A DNA stretch of 64,000 nucleotides from Planctomycetota bacterium (GTDB taxonomy: Bacteria; Planctomycetota; Phycisphaerae; Phycisphaerales; SM1A02). Below, piece after piece: positions 26,850 through 35,465 of this stretch. The stretch is from positions 1-64,000 of the forward strand of contig JAAERN010000039.1 of NCBI GenBank assembly GCA_024230295.1, in the 5' to 3' direction. Under the pieces are notes generated by a model that made no database searches, was not told where the DNA came from, and saw nothing but the letters and a program-made list of their open reading frames with translations. Position numbers and translations under genes: made by a program. The stretch's first letter is position 1; each line of letters starts with the position of its first letter.

Positions 26850-27658
26850 TCCACAACGTCCGGTCGGAGATGCGTTTGGATGCGATCCAGATCGAACCAA
26901 ACATCCGCAAGTGGCTTGAGAGCCTCCGCCGAAAGCGCGGTGGCGGTGACAACTTGGAGCTTGATCATCGAGTCCGGAACATGAAGATCGATCGTTTTTG
27001 CAAGTTGCCGCGCCGAGGCCGTGTTGTCGATCGTCGTCGCCCCGGTCGTCCAGCGATGCACGCCGATGAATTGCCCCCGATCTCCGAGATCCACTTCAAC
27101 ACGCTCAACACGCAAGTCGGATCGACGAACGGTCGCCTCAAACGTTCCATCAAATGCAGTTCCAGAGATGTGCAGATTCGAGCCCCGCTGTTGGACTTTC
27201 GCACCTTCCGGCCACGGATCCAGCGACAGAAGCATGCGAAGCAGTTCCGGGCTGGTCAAGAGACCACCGTCATTGACTGATGGCTGCCGCACACGAAGCC
27301 TTGTCGGATCCGACATGAGATCAAATTCCCAGTATCGCTTCGGAGTCATTCCCAACCAGTACTTCACGTCGCCGAATTTCGTAATTCGAAGTGAACCCCG
27401 CGATGCACCGTCGAGCAGCAGTTCCATATCCCCCTGCTCTTTGTGGGAAGTTTGTCGACCATCTTGGTCGTCCTCCCACTCCAACTGAATCTGTCCCTTG
27501 AACCGCAACCGATCAAGATCGGAACATCGCTCGCTCCATTGATTCAGAAGGCTCGCGGTCGCGTCGTCGGGGAGTGCCGGCTGGCATGGCGGCGGAGTCA
27601 CCGTCACGCATCCAGCAATCACTCCGCTGGCGAGAAACGCCCAACGGAACCCGATCAC
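26846..27658 (-). CDS. putative lipoprotein
   Basis: 270 residues. The GTG at 27658 lies one base after the stop of the preceding gene, with AAGGGGA upstream. The N-terminus (VIGFRWAFLASGVIAGC) ends in a lipobox VIAGC, so the mature protein should start with acylated Cys. The body alternates strands: RLRFKGQIQLEWEDD, MELLLDGASRGSLRITKFGD, KYWLGMTPKRYWEFDL. This is suggestive of LolA/LolB-type lipoprotein carrier folds, which bind lipid in an open beta-barrel. The resemblance is structural only; I cannot name the family. Confidence 0.6.
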   Translation of the reverse strand: MIGFRWAFLASGVIAGCVTVTPPPCQPALPDDATASLLNQWSERCSDLDRLRFKGQIQLEWEDDQDGRQTSHKEQGDMELLLDGASRGSLRITKFGDVKYWLGMTPKRYWEFDLMSDPTRLRVRQPSVNDGGLLTSPELLRMLLSLDPWPEGAKVQQRGSNLHISGTAFDGTFEATVRRSDLRVERVEVDLGDRGQFIGVHRWTTGATTIDNTASARQLAKTIDLHVPDSMIKLQVVTATALSAEALKPLADVWFDLDRIQTHLRPDVVE

Positions 27659-27659
27659 C

Positions 27660-28175
27660 TTACAGTTCCCCTTGAAGCACTTCGCCCAACTGCTCATGCA
27701 GATCAACAATGTCTTCATCACCCAATTCTGGATCATGGACGGACCATATCCCGCCCGATCCTCCCCGGCCGCTCAAATGCCACCGGACTCCGTCCGGCGT
27801 CTCCTCACGACGCTCGAACTTCACCAGTCGCTTGCGAAGAAGCACCAGCGTAATCACGAATCGGAAGGCAACTTTTTTGGGCTCCTCTGCGTCCCCAAGG
27901 CGATCCAGAAGATCCAAAAGTACTTCATCATCGACAAACAGCCGCTTGTTGGCTTTGGGCTCAGGCACGGCCGTTCGCCAGAAACTGAACAGCCCCTCCG
28001 GTCGAGCACCCTGCTTCCATGCCTCTTCTGAGTAGTCCAGCCGCCGGAAGCCGCCCCCCTCGGGATCATCACACAACGCTGCAACACACGGCGTTCCGGC
28101 ATCCAAGGCCGTGCCAGTTGCTTCACAACGCCCCGTCGAGCGATCCACTTGATATGTACCGTGTGCGCCAGCCAT
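27660..28175 (-). CDS. hypothetical protein conserved in type with planctomycetes
   Basis: 171 residues from an ATG at 28175. The N-terminus has paired cysteines in a compact setting, RSTGRCEATGTALDAGTPCVAAL, which looks like a small zinc-ribbon-like opening with only some ligands present. A central region reads FSFWRTAVPEPKANKRLFVD, then a helical ITLVLLRKRLVKFER. Cytosolic by lack of any signal. I recall similar Cys-containing openings in unnamed planctomycete proteins but cannot assign a function. It heads the lipoprotein-RDD operon; an AGTATACT palindrome at 28210-28217 could supply its -10. Confidence 0.5.
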   Translation of the reverse strand: MAGAHGTYQVDRSTGRCEATGTALDAGTPCVAALCDDPEGGGFRRLDYSEEAWKQGARPEGLFSFWRTAVPEPKANKRLFVDDEVLLDLLDRLGDAEEPKKVAFRFVITLVLLRKRLVKFERREETPDGVRWHLSGRGGSGGIWSVHDPELGDEDIVDLHEQLGEVLQGEL

Positions 28176-28259
28176 GTTTACCGCTCGCCAATAAGAGAAA
28201 GACAAGCCAAGTATACTCGCCCCAAGTCACCTCACTGAAATAGCAGGGCCTCCATTTCC

Positions 28260-29072
28260 GTGCCATCGGACCTTCTCAGCATCGACCTTCTAGAACTGCT
28301 CATCGAGCTGGCGGTCATCTGGTTCGTCGTCTACTTCACGGTGAGGTTTCTCCGCGGGACCCGGGGCGCAGGAATCGTCAAAGGATTCGCTGTTCTGCTC
28401 GCCGCCTTTGTACTGCTGCAATTGCTTGGGCTTGGAACCGAACGCCTGGCCCGGCTCAACTTCATCGTCAATTACCTCGTCGGCATCGTGGCCGTCCTGC
28501 TCATCGTGATTTTTCAGCCAGAACTCCGGCAAGCCACAATGCGGCTCGGACAGGCTCGGCTGCTGCGGCCCGGACGTCGCGAATCCGCCGACTCTCGAAT
28601 TGAGGCGATCTCTGAAGCCGTCGGGTTCCTGAGTCGCAGTCAATTTGGAGCCATCATCGCAATTGAGCGAAATATCAGACTCGGCAGTCTGATCGAAGGC
28701 GGTCAACCTCTGGATGCACGTTTGAATCCCGCACTTCTCGAGTCAATCTTCTGGCCAAACAGCCCGCTGCATGACTTGGGCGTCGTCGTTCGAGGCGAAC
28801 GTGTACTCGCCGCAGGCGTGCAGTTTCCATTAGCCGAAGACGGCGTACTTCCAGCCAAGTACGGAGCCCGGCATCGAGCCGCGGTTGGTTTGTCTAGTGA
28901 ATCAGATTGTCTGGTCGTCGTCGTGAGTGAAGAGTCCGGAGTTGTGAGCATCGCAGATTCGGGAAATCTTGAGAGCCCGATAGCGATCGAGCACCTCCCC
29001 GACATACTCCGCCGTCACCTTCAAGACTCGACTGACGAATCACCATCCGAGTCACCGGGGAAGACACCATGA
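28260..29072 (+). CDS. cdaA: membrane diadenylate cyclase CdaA, variant active site
   Basis: 270 residues, GTG start. Three N-terminal transmembrane segments (about 10-30, 38-57, 65-85) and a DAC domain place it with CdaA/DacA, which makes c-di-AMP from two ATP. The RHR motif is intact (GARHRAAVGLSS). The DGA motif is not: the family NTPLHDGAV reads NSPLHDLGV, keeping Asp but replacing Gly-Ala by Leu-Gly. The next gene overlaps by ATGA and is a YbbR/CdaR protein, the usual regulator partner. glmM, which often completes this operon, is not present. Activity therefore needs testing. Confidence 0.88.
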   Translation: MPSDLLSIDLLELLIELAVIWFVVYFTVRFLRGTRGAGIVKGFAVLLAAFVLLQLLGLGTERLARLNFIVNYLVGIVAVLLIVIFQPELRQATMRLGQARLLRPGRRESADSRIEAISEAVGFLSRSQFGAIIAIERNIRLGSLIEGGQPLDARLNPALLESIFWPNSPLHDLGVVVRGERVLAAGVQFPLAEDGVLPAKYGARHRAAVGLSSESDCLVVVVSEESGVVSIADSGNLESPIAIEHLPDILRRHLQDSTDESPSESPGKTP

Positions 29073-30082
29073 AGTGGCCCCGCGAATTCAGCACCATTGT
29101 CTTGGTCACGATCGTCACGATTCTGATCTGGCTGTTGGCAGCGGCCAAGACGAGACAAGTCGAAATACTGGCCGGTCAGCTCGAGTTCACGGTGGCCAGC
29201 GATGCCGCAGGCGACCGGTATCAAGTAACGCCCAGCCAAATCCCTGTCACAGTGACTCTGGAAGGCCCCGCGCTTCGCGTCCGGCAAGCTCGGAATGTCC
29301 TAACCTCAGCGTCGATCAGAATTCCTCTTCCGGCCGAGCATGGCGTACAAGAGATCTCGCAACTTGTGACGCTTGTCCAAGTTGCCCAGACGATCGCCGA
29401 GACGGGGGTCACAGTGGTAGGAGTTGAACCGCCAACCGCCGTCGTCGAAATTACCGAGTTCATCCGTCGTACCGCGGTCACACGGGCTGACATCCAGAGC
29501 GCCTCAACTGTTCAAGATGTTTCTGTAACGCCCAAAGAAGTGTCTGTGTCGGCCCCGCAAGACGTCGTTCATGAACTCCCCGAAACTCTTGTTGTGGATG
29601 CTGTCGTAGACCCGCGTGATGTTGCTCGCCTCGAGCCCGGTGTGCTTCACACCGTCGAGTGCGCTTTGAAACTACCTGATTCGCTTCGGCTCCCGGTCGG
29701 AGTGACAATCGATCCTCCCACCGCCCTCGTCTCGTTTCAACTCGTTGCTCGGCAACGGAGAGCAGATGTCCCTCGAGTTCGCATTCAAGTCATCTCCACG
29801 CCGCAAGACTTTGCAGCCTACGCAATCGAACTGTCGGAACCAATGTTGACCGACGTCACAATCGAAGCCTCGCCGGACGATATCTCTGAAGTCCAAGCGG
29901 GACGCGCACAAGTCATCGCCGTGGTACATCTCTCTACCAATGACAAGGAGCGAGGCATCGAATCGAAGCCCATCTCGTTCTTTGCCATTCTCAGGTCGGA
30001 CGGAACCGCAACGCCGATCACGGCGACGGTGAATGACAACGCCCACCCGGAAGTGTCTCTCTCAATCACATCATCAAAGTGA
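29069..30082 (+). CDS. cdaR: YbbR-like protein, probable CdaR
   Basis: 337 residues. A single N-terminal transmembrane segment (FSTIVLVTIVTILIWLLAA) is followed by an extracytoplasmic region of repeated beta units of YbbR type, each with a V-T-x-P-x-x-V-x-V pattern (QVTPSQIPVTVTLEGPAL, then DVSVTPKEVSVSAP). CdaR binds CdaA and tunes c-di-AMP synthesis. Its start overlaps the cdaA stop. Its stop codon abuts that of tyrS to form TGATCA, leaving no spacer between convergent genes. Confidence 0.8.
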   Translation: MKWPREFSTIVLVTIVTILIWLLAAAKTRQVEILAGQLEFTVASDAAGDRYQVTPSQIPVTVTLEGPALRVRQARNVLTSASIRIPLPAEHGVQEISQLVTLVQVAQTIAETGVTVVGVEPPTAVVEITEFIRRTAVTRADIQSASTVQDVSVTPKEVSVSAPQDVVHELPETLVVDAVVDPRDVARLEPGVLHTVECALKLPDSLRLPVGVTIDPPTALVSFQLVARQRRADVPRVRIQVISTPQDFAAYAIELSEPMLTDVTIEASPDDISEVQAGRAQVIAVVHLSTNDKERGIESKPISFFAILRSDGTATPITATVNDNAHPEVSLSITSSK

Positions 30083-31396
30083 TCACTGCCAGCGTGTGCA
30101 GTGCCAGGCCTTCTTGCCGCGCCGAAGCAAAATCGTCCTGCCGTGGAGCAGATCCGCCGATTCCAGCATCCGCTCGGCACCAACCTCCGGCGGAACCTTT
30201 TGCCCGTTGATCGAGATGCTTCCGCTCCCAAGGAACTGTCTTGCCTCGCGTTTAGATGCCGCAAGTCCTGTCTTTGCCAGCAGTTCCGTAAGCGGAGCGC
30301 CTTCGCCATCAAGCATGGCGAGCGGGTGGTTACTGGAGGCGACATCGGAAAATACGGCCTCCAACATGGCCTCGTCGAGCTCCCGGATATCACCCCCGAA
30401 GAGCGCCGACGCCGCGGCTTCGACGCGTTCCACCTCGTCCACGCCGTGCATCATCTCGGTCACTTGGCGAGCGAGCACTCGCTGTGCCTCCCGTTCATGT
30501 GGCGCTTCAGAATGCCGACGCTCAAGATCCTCGATCTCTTCCCTGCTGAGAAACGTGAAGAATCGCAAGTACTTCCCAGCGTCGTCGTCGCTCGCATTGA
30601 GCCAGAACTGATAGAAGGCCCACGGTGAAGTGTGCGGCGCTGTCAGCCACACGACACCCGACTCTGTCTTGCCGAACTTCGTGCCGTCAGCCTTGGTGAC
30701 AAGCGGCGCGGTTATCCCATATCCCCTCGGTACATCCTCGGGTTCGCCTTGCATCGCCCGTCGAATGAGATCGATTCCCGAAACGATGTTTCCGAACTGA
30801 TCTGATCCGGCCAATTGCACAGTGCACTCCTGCGTCTGTCGCAGGTGCAGAAAGTCATAGGCCTGCAGAATCATGTAGGAGAACTCGGTATAGGAGATCC
30901 CCTGCTCACGATTGTGAAGTCGCTCGCGTACAGAATCTTTCTGAATCATCGCGTTGACCGAGAAGTGCTTTCCGACGTCTCGCAATATATCGATGTATGC
31001 CAATTCGCAGAGCCAGTCGGCATTGTTAACGATCGTCGCCGCAGTCGGCGCGTCGCTTTCCATATCCAACACGGAGCCGAAGATCTTTCGCTGAGCAGCG
31101 ATGTTCGCCTCCACGACTTCCTTCGTATTCAGCGCCCGCTCAGCGTCTTTCCCGGAGGGATCTCCAATGAGCCCCGTTCCGCCGCCCATCAGAACAATGG
31201 GGCGATGCCCCGCTCGCTGCCAATGGGCAAGCAGCATCATCGGCACCAGATTGCCGATCGTCAGGCTCGTCGCGGTCGGATCAAAGCCGCAGTAACACGT
31301 CCGCACGCCCCCGGCGAGGTAGTTGGGAAGGGCCTCATCCGCGGTCGTCTGATGGAGGAGTCCCCTCCATTGCAGTTCCTGCAGGACATTCGTCAT
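30083..31396 (-). CDS. tyrS: tyrosyl-tRNA synthetase
   Basis: 437 residues, class I synthetase. Typical bacterial TyrS: RTCYCGFDPTATSLTIGNLV (HIGH-type motif TIGN), MGGGTGLIGDPSGK, SYTEFSYMILQAYDFLHL, QLAGSDQFGNIVSGIDLIRR and the catalytic loop KFGKTESG. An S4 RNA-binding domain closes the protein (KTGLAASKREARQFLGSGSI). It lies 6 bases downstream of a small membrane protein gene and converges on cdaR with no gap. Confidence 0.97.
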   Translation of the reverse strand: MTNVLQELQWRGLLHQTTADEALPNYLAGGVRTCYCGFDPTATSLTIGNLVPMMLLAHWQRAGHRPIVLMGGGTGLIGDPSGKDAERALNTKEVVEANIAAQRKIFGSVLDMESDAPTAATIVNNADWLCELAYIDILRDVGKHFSVNAMIQKDSVRERLHNREQGISYTEFSYMILQAYDFLHLRQTQECTVQLAGSDQFGNIVSGIDLIRRAMQGEPEDVPRGYGITAPLVTKADGTKFGKTESGVVWLTAPHTSPWAFYQFWLNASDDDAGKYLRFFTFLSREEIEDLERRHSEAPHEREAQRVLARQVTEMMHGVDEVERVEAAASALFGGDIRELDEAMLEAVFSDVASSNHPLAMLDGEGAPLTELLAKTGLAASKREARQFLGSGSISINGQKVPPEVGAERMLESADLLHGRTILLRRGKKAWHCTRWQ

Positions 31397-31402
31397 TGGG
31401 AT

Positions 31403-31984
31403 CTACGCTCCTTCTCGCCTGCGTGTCACAACAAGCACGAGTATCGGCCAGATGCATACGGCAACGGTGGTGACGGCAATCGCCCCAATCGTAAATACTC
31501 GAATAGCTTCTTCGCTAAATGGAACTGCCGCGGCAGTCTCTCCATCCTGCAGCGATTCGGCTTGCAATGTTTGGTACTGCATTGCAACAGATTCATCCAG
31601 CCAGTTGATTGCGCCAAGAGCACCGATGATTGCGAGCACGATGCGAGTGATGGCCCAGAGACGCAAGCCGCCGCGGCCCCACGAGGCCTCCGTCACAGCA
31701 CCAAATCCAGCAACAATGAGCCAAAGCCCCAGAACGGTCCCCGCAATGTAGCCACTGACTTCAAATGCTTGGTGCCCCGCAGACTGTTCCGGAAGGTTCT
31801 GGGGCATCTCAAGGACGGATTCAACAGTCACACTGATCAGCCCCTGGCCCCCCCAGCACAGGATGCCCAGACAACCGATCACAATCGACACGACTGCTAC
31901 CCATTGCGGCACAGATCCCTGATTCTGTGGGGCAAGTACAGCATCACTCAATCCTGAATAGTCGCTTTGTTGTTCGCCTGCCAT
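31403..31984 (-). CDS. four-helix membrane protein, unknown
   Basis: 193 residues. A polar N-terminus (MAGEQQSDYSGLSDA) precedes about four transmembrane segments: VAVVSIVIGCLGILCW, EVSGYIAGTVLGLWLIVAGF, LWAITRIVLAIIGALGAINW and FTIGAIAVTTVAVCIWPILVLVV. The loop between helices three and four is acidic and probably extracytoplasmic. No family motif seen. It sits between pheS and tyrS, 20 and 6 bases from them, so it is likely co-transcribed with the two synthetases. Confidence 0.65.
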   Translation of the reverse strand: MAGEQQSDYSGLSDAVLAPQNQGSVPQWVAVVSIVIGCLGILCWGGQGLISVTVESVLEMPQNLPEQSAGHQAFEVSGYIAGTVLGLWLIVAGFGAVTEASWGRGGLRLWAITRIVLAIIGALGAINWLDESVAMQYQTLQAESLQDGETAAAVPFSEEAIRVFTIGAIAVTTVAVCIWPILVLVVTRRREGA

Positions 31985-32004
31985 TCGCGGACTCCATCCC
32001 CCTC

Positions 32005-32985
32005 TCAGAACTGCCTCAGAAATCTCGCATCATTCTCAAACAGCCACCGAATGTCCGCGATGCCATACTTACGCATTGCGATGCGTTCAACACCCAGGCC
32101 AAATGCAAACCCAGACCACTCTTCGGGATCCAGACCCACCGCGGTCAAGACATTTGGGTCGACGAGCCCGCATCCCCCAAGTTCAACCCACTGCCACTGC
32201 CCCTTGATACGCATTTTCATGTCGACTTCCGCGGAGGGTTCGGTGAAGGGGAAGAAACTCGGTCGCATCCGGACCTCGGCTTCCTCTCCGAAATACGCGT
32301 GCGCAAAGCCAAGGAGCGCACTCTTGAGATCTACCATCGTCACGCCGCGATCAACCCAAAGCCCCTCAACCTGATGAAACATGCTGAAGTGTGTCGCGTC
32401 GTGTGTGTCGGGTCGATACACCCGCCCTGCCGCCACAATCCGAACCGGCGGTGGCGTGGTTTCCAGTACGCGAATCTGCACAGTTGATGTCTGCGAGCGC
32501 AACATGCCGCCACCGTCAAGATAGAAATTGTCGATGGGCTCGCGGGCAGGATGGGACTCCGGCACATTGAGCGCCGTGAAATTGTGCCACTCGTCCTCGA
32601 CCTCCGGACCGGTCGCGGACTCGAATCCCATGCGGGCGAAGACTTCAAGAATCTCGGCAATGGTGCGGCTGATGATGTGCCGCTGACCGAGACCCATTGG
32701 AATTCCTGGTTCTGTTACATCAATCGCAGGACCAGAAGGTGCCGCATCACCAGCCGCCTTTCGCTCGGCGAACGCAGCCTCCAGCAGCTTTTTCATTGCG
32801 TTCATCCGCTGACCAAAGGCAGGTCGATCGCCAGGATCCACATCCTTCATGCGGCCCATGAGCGACTTCAAGCGACCCTTGGAACCAAGCCATTCGATGC
32901 GCCATGCCTCAAGCGCAGCAGCGTCGCCAGCCGCTTCGAGGTCTGCCAATGCCGCAGATTCAGTGGTGTCAAGTTCGGCGAGCAT
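32005..32985 (-). CDS. pheS: phenylalanyl-tRNA synthetase alpha subunit
   Basis: 326 residues, class II. An N-terminal coiled-coil (about 1-85) that would contact tRNA is followed by the catalytic domain: motif 1 at GFESATGPEVEDEWHNFTAL, motif 2 at MLRSQTSTVQIRVLE and GRVYRPDTHDATHFSMFHQV, EGLWVD, and motif 3 at FAFGLGVERIAMRKYGI. The alpha subunit needs PheT; here the downstream genes are a membrane protein and tyrS, so pheT must lie elsewhere, unlike the usual pheST operon. Confidence 0.97.
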   Translation of the reverse strand: MLAELDTTESAALADLEAAGDAAALEAWRIEWLGSKGRLKSLMGRMKDVDPGDRPAFGQRMNAMKKLLEAAFAERKAAGDAAPSGPAIDVTEPGIPMGLGQRHIISRTIAEILEVFARMGFESATGPEVEDEWHNFTALNVPESHPAREPIDNFYLDGGGMLRSQTSTVQIRVLETTPPPVRIVAAGRVYRPDTHDATHFSMFHQVEGLWVDRGVTMVDLKSALLGFAHAYFGEEAEVRMRPSFFPFTEPSAEVDMKMRIKGQWQWVELGGCGLVDPNVLTAVGLDPEEWSGFAFGLGVERIAMRKYGIADIRWLFENDARFLRQF

Positions 32986-33007
32986 GTTGGGGAAGGATAC
33001 GAGAAAT

Positions 33008-33040
33008 GGGGTCAGATACCTGCATCAGGTACCTGACCCC
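33008..33040. repeat. palindromic element copy 3 (likely terminator of the ribosomal operon)
   Basis: A 15-base stem, 33008-33022 with 33026-33040, loop CAT, one G:U pair in the minus-strand transcript. It contains the same GGGGTCAG.TACC half-site as copy 1. It begins 28 bases after the rplQ stop and precedes pheS by about 20 bases, so it is well placed to end the long ribosomal transcript. ATTTCTC follows on the minus strand. Confidence 0.7.
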
Positions 33041-33067
33041 ATTGAAGAAGCATTCAATTCGAAGCCG

Positions 33068-33829
33068 CTACTCGTCGGACTTCTTCTCGTCGTCCGCCTC
33101 AGCAGTGTCCTCGTCACTCTCTGCAGCCGCTTCGGCACCTTTCTGGATATCGGGCGCGTCGGTGGCCGCAGCCTCCTCGGTTGCCTCATCGGCAGCGACT
33201 TCAGCCTCTGCCTCTTCGACTCCAGCATCCTCAATGACGGCTTCCTCGGCCACCGCCCCACCCTTACGGAGAGACGCTGCGAAGGCAGTGCGGCGATCGG
33301 CCTGCCGGCGTCGTGAGGACGTCCCGCCACCGATCTGAGTACCTTCCTCCTCACCGACCAGTTGGAGAATGACGATGTCGCCACCATCTCCCAGTCGATG
33401 CCGGCCGGTACGTACAACCCGCGTATAACCACCATCGCGATCGCGGAAACGATCAGCCACAGCGGTCATGACATGCTGCACAAGCCTTGGAGCCTTCCGA
33501 AGCTCACCGTATCGATTGAACTCGATATCCGACGCAGCAGGAAGGTCGAACCACGGATTGTCCTTGCAGGAATCCGGCACGTTCGAGTCGGCAACCCACG
33601 CGTGGATCTTGCGATCATTCAATCGCTGCTCGATCTGCCGGCGAGCATGCAGCCCGCCCTTCTTGGCAATCGTGATGATCTTCTCAATGAACGGCTGCAC
33701 TGCCTTGGCCTTGGGCATGGTCGTCTCGATCTGACCGTGCTCAAACAGGCCTGCTGCAAGATTGCGAAGCATCGCGCGGCGATGCTCGCTGTCTCGGTTC
33801 AGTTGTTTGCCTTGAATGCGATTACGCAT
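33068..33829 (-). CDS. rplQ: 50S ribosomal protein L17 with insertion and acidic tail
   Basis: 253 residues; most L17 have about 120-130. It starts MRNRIQGKQLNRDSEHRRAM and keeps FEHGQIETTMPKAKAVQPFIE, GGLHARRQ and DRDGGYTRVVRTGRHRLGD. Two additions are clear: an insertion of roughly 25 residues around DSNPVDSC-like sequence (residues about 78-105, Trp- and Pro-rich), and a C-terminal tail of about 80 residues rich in Glu, Ala and Asp. The tail is repetitive and probably disordered. Last gene of the ribosomal operon. Confidence 0.95.
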   Translation of the reverse strand: MRNRIQGKQLNRDSEHRRAMLRNLAAGLFEHGQIETTMPKAKAVQPFIEKIITIAKKGGLHARRQIEQRLNDRKIHAWVADSNVPDSCKDNPWFDLPAASDIEFNRYGELRKAPRLVQHVMTAVADRFRDRDGGYTRVVRTGRHRLGDGGDIVILQLVGEEEGTQIGGGTSSRRRQADRRTAFAASLRKGGAVAEEAVIEDAGVEEAEAEVAADEATEEAAATDAPDIQKGAEAAAESDEDTAEADDEKKSDE

Positions 33830-33882
33830 GACACATCTCCTGACTTCACCATCGCCTCCTGGCGACAGAAAGTCTCTTGGCC

Positions 33883-34908
33883 TCAGCCGTTATACGCCCC
33901 TTCGGGAACAGTAAATCCTTCGGGCAGACGCATACCAAGCGCAAGTCCCATTTCTTCCAACTTCTTGACGATCTCGCGAAGGGAAGTCTTTCCAAAGCTA
34001 CGTAATGCCAGCAACTCTGCTTCACTACGAATCACAAGTTCGGAAACTGTGGCGATCGCCGCGGACTCAAGACAGTTGTTCGATCGCACTGTCAGATCCA
34101 ATTCGGTCACCGGCGTGTTGAGTTTGTGGATCAGACTATCGTCCACCGCCGCAGCTGCTGCTGCCTCATCGGAGACTCGCAGATTGCCCAACTCCTCAAC
34201 CTGTACGAATGGGTTGAGATGCTTGCGGAGGATCTTGGAAGCCTCAGTCAGCGCCATTTCTGGCGTGACGGTCGAGTCGGTCCAAACGTCCATGACCAAG
34301 CGGTCGAAGTTCGTCTTCTGTCCGACACGCGTGTCTTCGACGCGGAATCGAACTCGAAGCACGGGGCTGTAGATCGCGTCTACTTCAATTTGCCCGATGA
34401 CCTGCTCTTCGGCACTGCGGAGGTGACGTTCACTCGCTGGCGAATACCCTCGGCCGCGACTCACGGTCATCTCGATATCCAGATTGATCGCCTCGGTCAA
34501 CGTCGCAATCAGATGGTCGGGGTTCAGAATGCGGATGGCGGGATCGGCTTCGACGAGGTCGGCCGTCACAGCACCCGGGCCACCGGCCCGGAGCGACATC
34601 GTCTTGGGGCCTTCGTCATCAGAGTCAACTGCAACGACCAGTCCCTTGATGTTCAGCAGAAGGTCGGTGACATCCTCCTTCATGCCGGGAATCGTGGTGA
34701 ACTCGTGCTCGACACCACCGACCGTCACGGTCGTGATGGCGGCACCTTCGATGCTGCTCAGAAGAATGCGGCGGAGGCTGTTTCCGATCGTCGTACCAAA
34801 GCCTCGCTCGAGGGGCTCAACGGTAAATCGGGCGAACGAGTCACTGCGAGACTCGGCGTCCACATCAACCCGGGCTGGCAATTCAAGACCTCTCCATCGA
34901 ACATGCAT
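33883..34908 (-). CDS. rpoA: RNA polymerase alpha subunit
   Basis: 341 residues. The N-terminal dimerisation domain (FTVEPLERGFGTTIGNSLRR, ILLSSIEGAAITTV) and the C-terminal helix-hairpin domain (PVTELDLTVRSNNCLESA, LLALRSFGKTSLREIVKKL) are both present, so it can bind UP elements and activators. The ATG at 34908 is chosen because AGGAG lies about 9 bases upstream; codons back to 34992 are not homologous. It follows rpsK after a 136-base gap where rpsD would normally be. Confidence 0.97.
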   Translation of the reverse strand: MHVRWRGLELPARVDVDAESRSDSFARFTVEPLERGFGTTIGNSLRRILLSSIEGAAITTVTVGGVEHEFTTIPGMKEDVTDLLLNIKGLVVAVDSDDEGPKTMSLRAGGPGAVTADLVEADPAIRILNPDHLIATLTEAINLDIEMTVSRGRGYSPASERHLRSAEEQVIGQIEVDAIYSPVLRVRFRVEDTRVGQKTNFDRLVMDVWTDSTVTPEMALTEASKILRKHLNPFVQVEELGNLRVSDEAAAAAAVDDSLIHKLNTPVTELDLTVRSNNCLESAAIATVSELVIRSEAELLALRSFGKTSLREIVKKLEEMGLALGMRLPEGFTVPEGAYNG

Positions 34909-35044
34909 GTCGATACTCCTACAAACGCAGCAGATGTTTCCAACTGGAATCGATTCGGATCTCTCGGCCGCTCGTTGCACTGCTGCTCGCAACGAAAGCC
35001 TTCTTCACCCGAGTCGGCGCTCCCCACACGGGGAACTCGTTCAC
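34909..35044 (-). other. 136-base spacer between rpsK and rpoA, rpsD absent
   Basis: In most bacteria rpsD occupies this position. I find no open frame with S4 similarity; only a short TCCCC-GTGT-GGGGA hairpin and the rpoA ribosome-binding site. It is one of the longest gaps in the cluster, consistent with old loss or relocation of rpsD (found at 5173). Confidence 0.5.
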
Positions 35045-35416
35045 TCAGCAGCGACGCTGCTTCTTGGGCCGACACCCATTGTGCGGAATCGGCGTGTGGT
35101 CTTCTACGGCAGTCACAACGAGGCCGGCGTGATCGAGCCCAGTGATGGCAGCCTCACGACCACCTCCAGGACCCTTTACGCGAACCTCCACCTCTCGAAC
35201 ACCCATGCGCTTGGCCTTGGATGCGGATCGTTCGGCAGCACGGGTAGCGGCAAATGGGGTCGCCTTGCGAGCGCCCTTGAAGCCGACCGTTCCTGCCGAG
35301 TCCCAGCAGAGAGTTTCTCCACCGAGATCCGTGAAGGTGACAATGGTGTTGTTGAACGAGGCGGTCACGTAGACAATCGCCTTGCCGATGTTCTTTCTGG
35401 CTTTCTTCTTGGCCAT
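35045..35416 (-). CDS. rpsK: 30S ribosomal protein S11
   Basis: 123 residues, platform of the 30S subunit. Recognised by [20 protein letters not shown], a [20 protein letters not shown] stretch and the C-terminal [18 protein letters not shown]. Length and ends are normal. It follows rpsM by 49 bases. Confidence 0.97.
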   Translation of the reverse strand: MAKKKARKNIGKAIVYVTASFNNTIVTFTDLGGETLCWDSAGTVGFKGARKATPFAATRAAERSASKAKRMGVREVEVRVKGPGGGREAAITGLDHAGLVVTAVEDHTPIPHNGCRPKKQRRC

Positions 35417-35465
35417 GTGTACTTCCTCCGGACTATGTCCGGTTCAGATCTTCACGCTCGTGCGA

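Noticed and set aside
28210-28217. AGTATACT palindrome as an operator between the divergent hypothetical gene and cdaA
   Set aside because: Eight bases only and it can serve as a -10 for the minus-strand gene; too short to call a binding site.
30815-31957. Long plus-strand frame (380 codons) opposite tyrS and the membrane protein
   Set aside because: Antisense to a certain tyrS; no family features.
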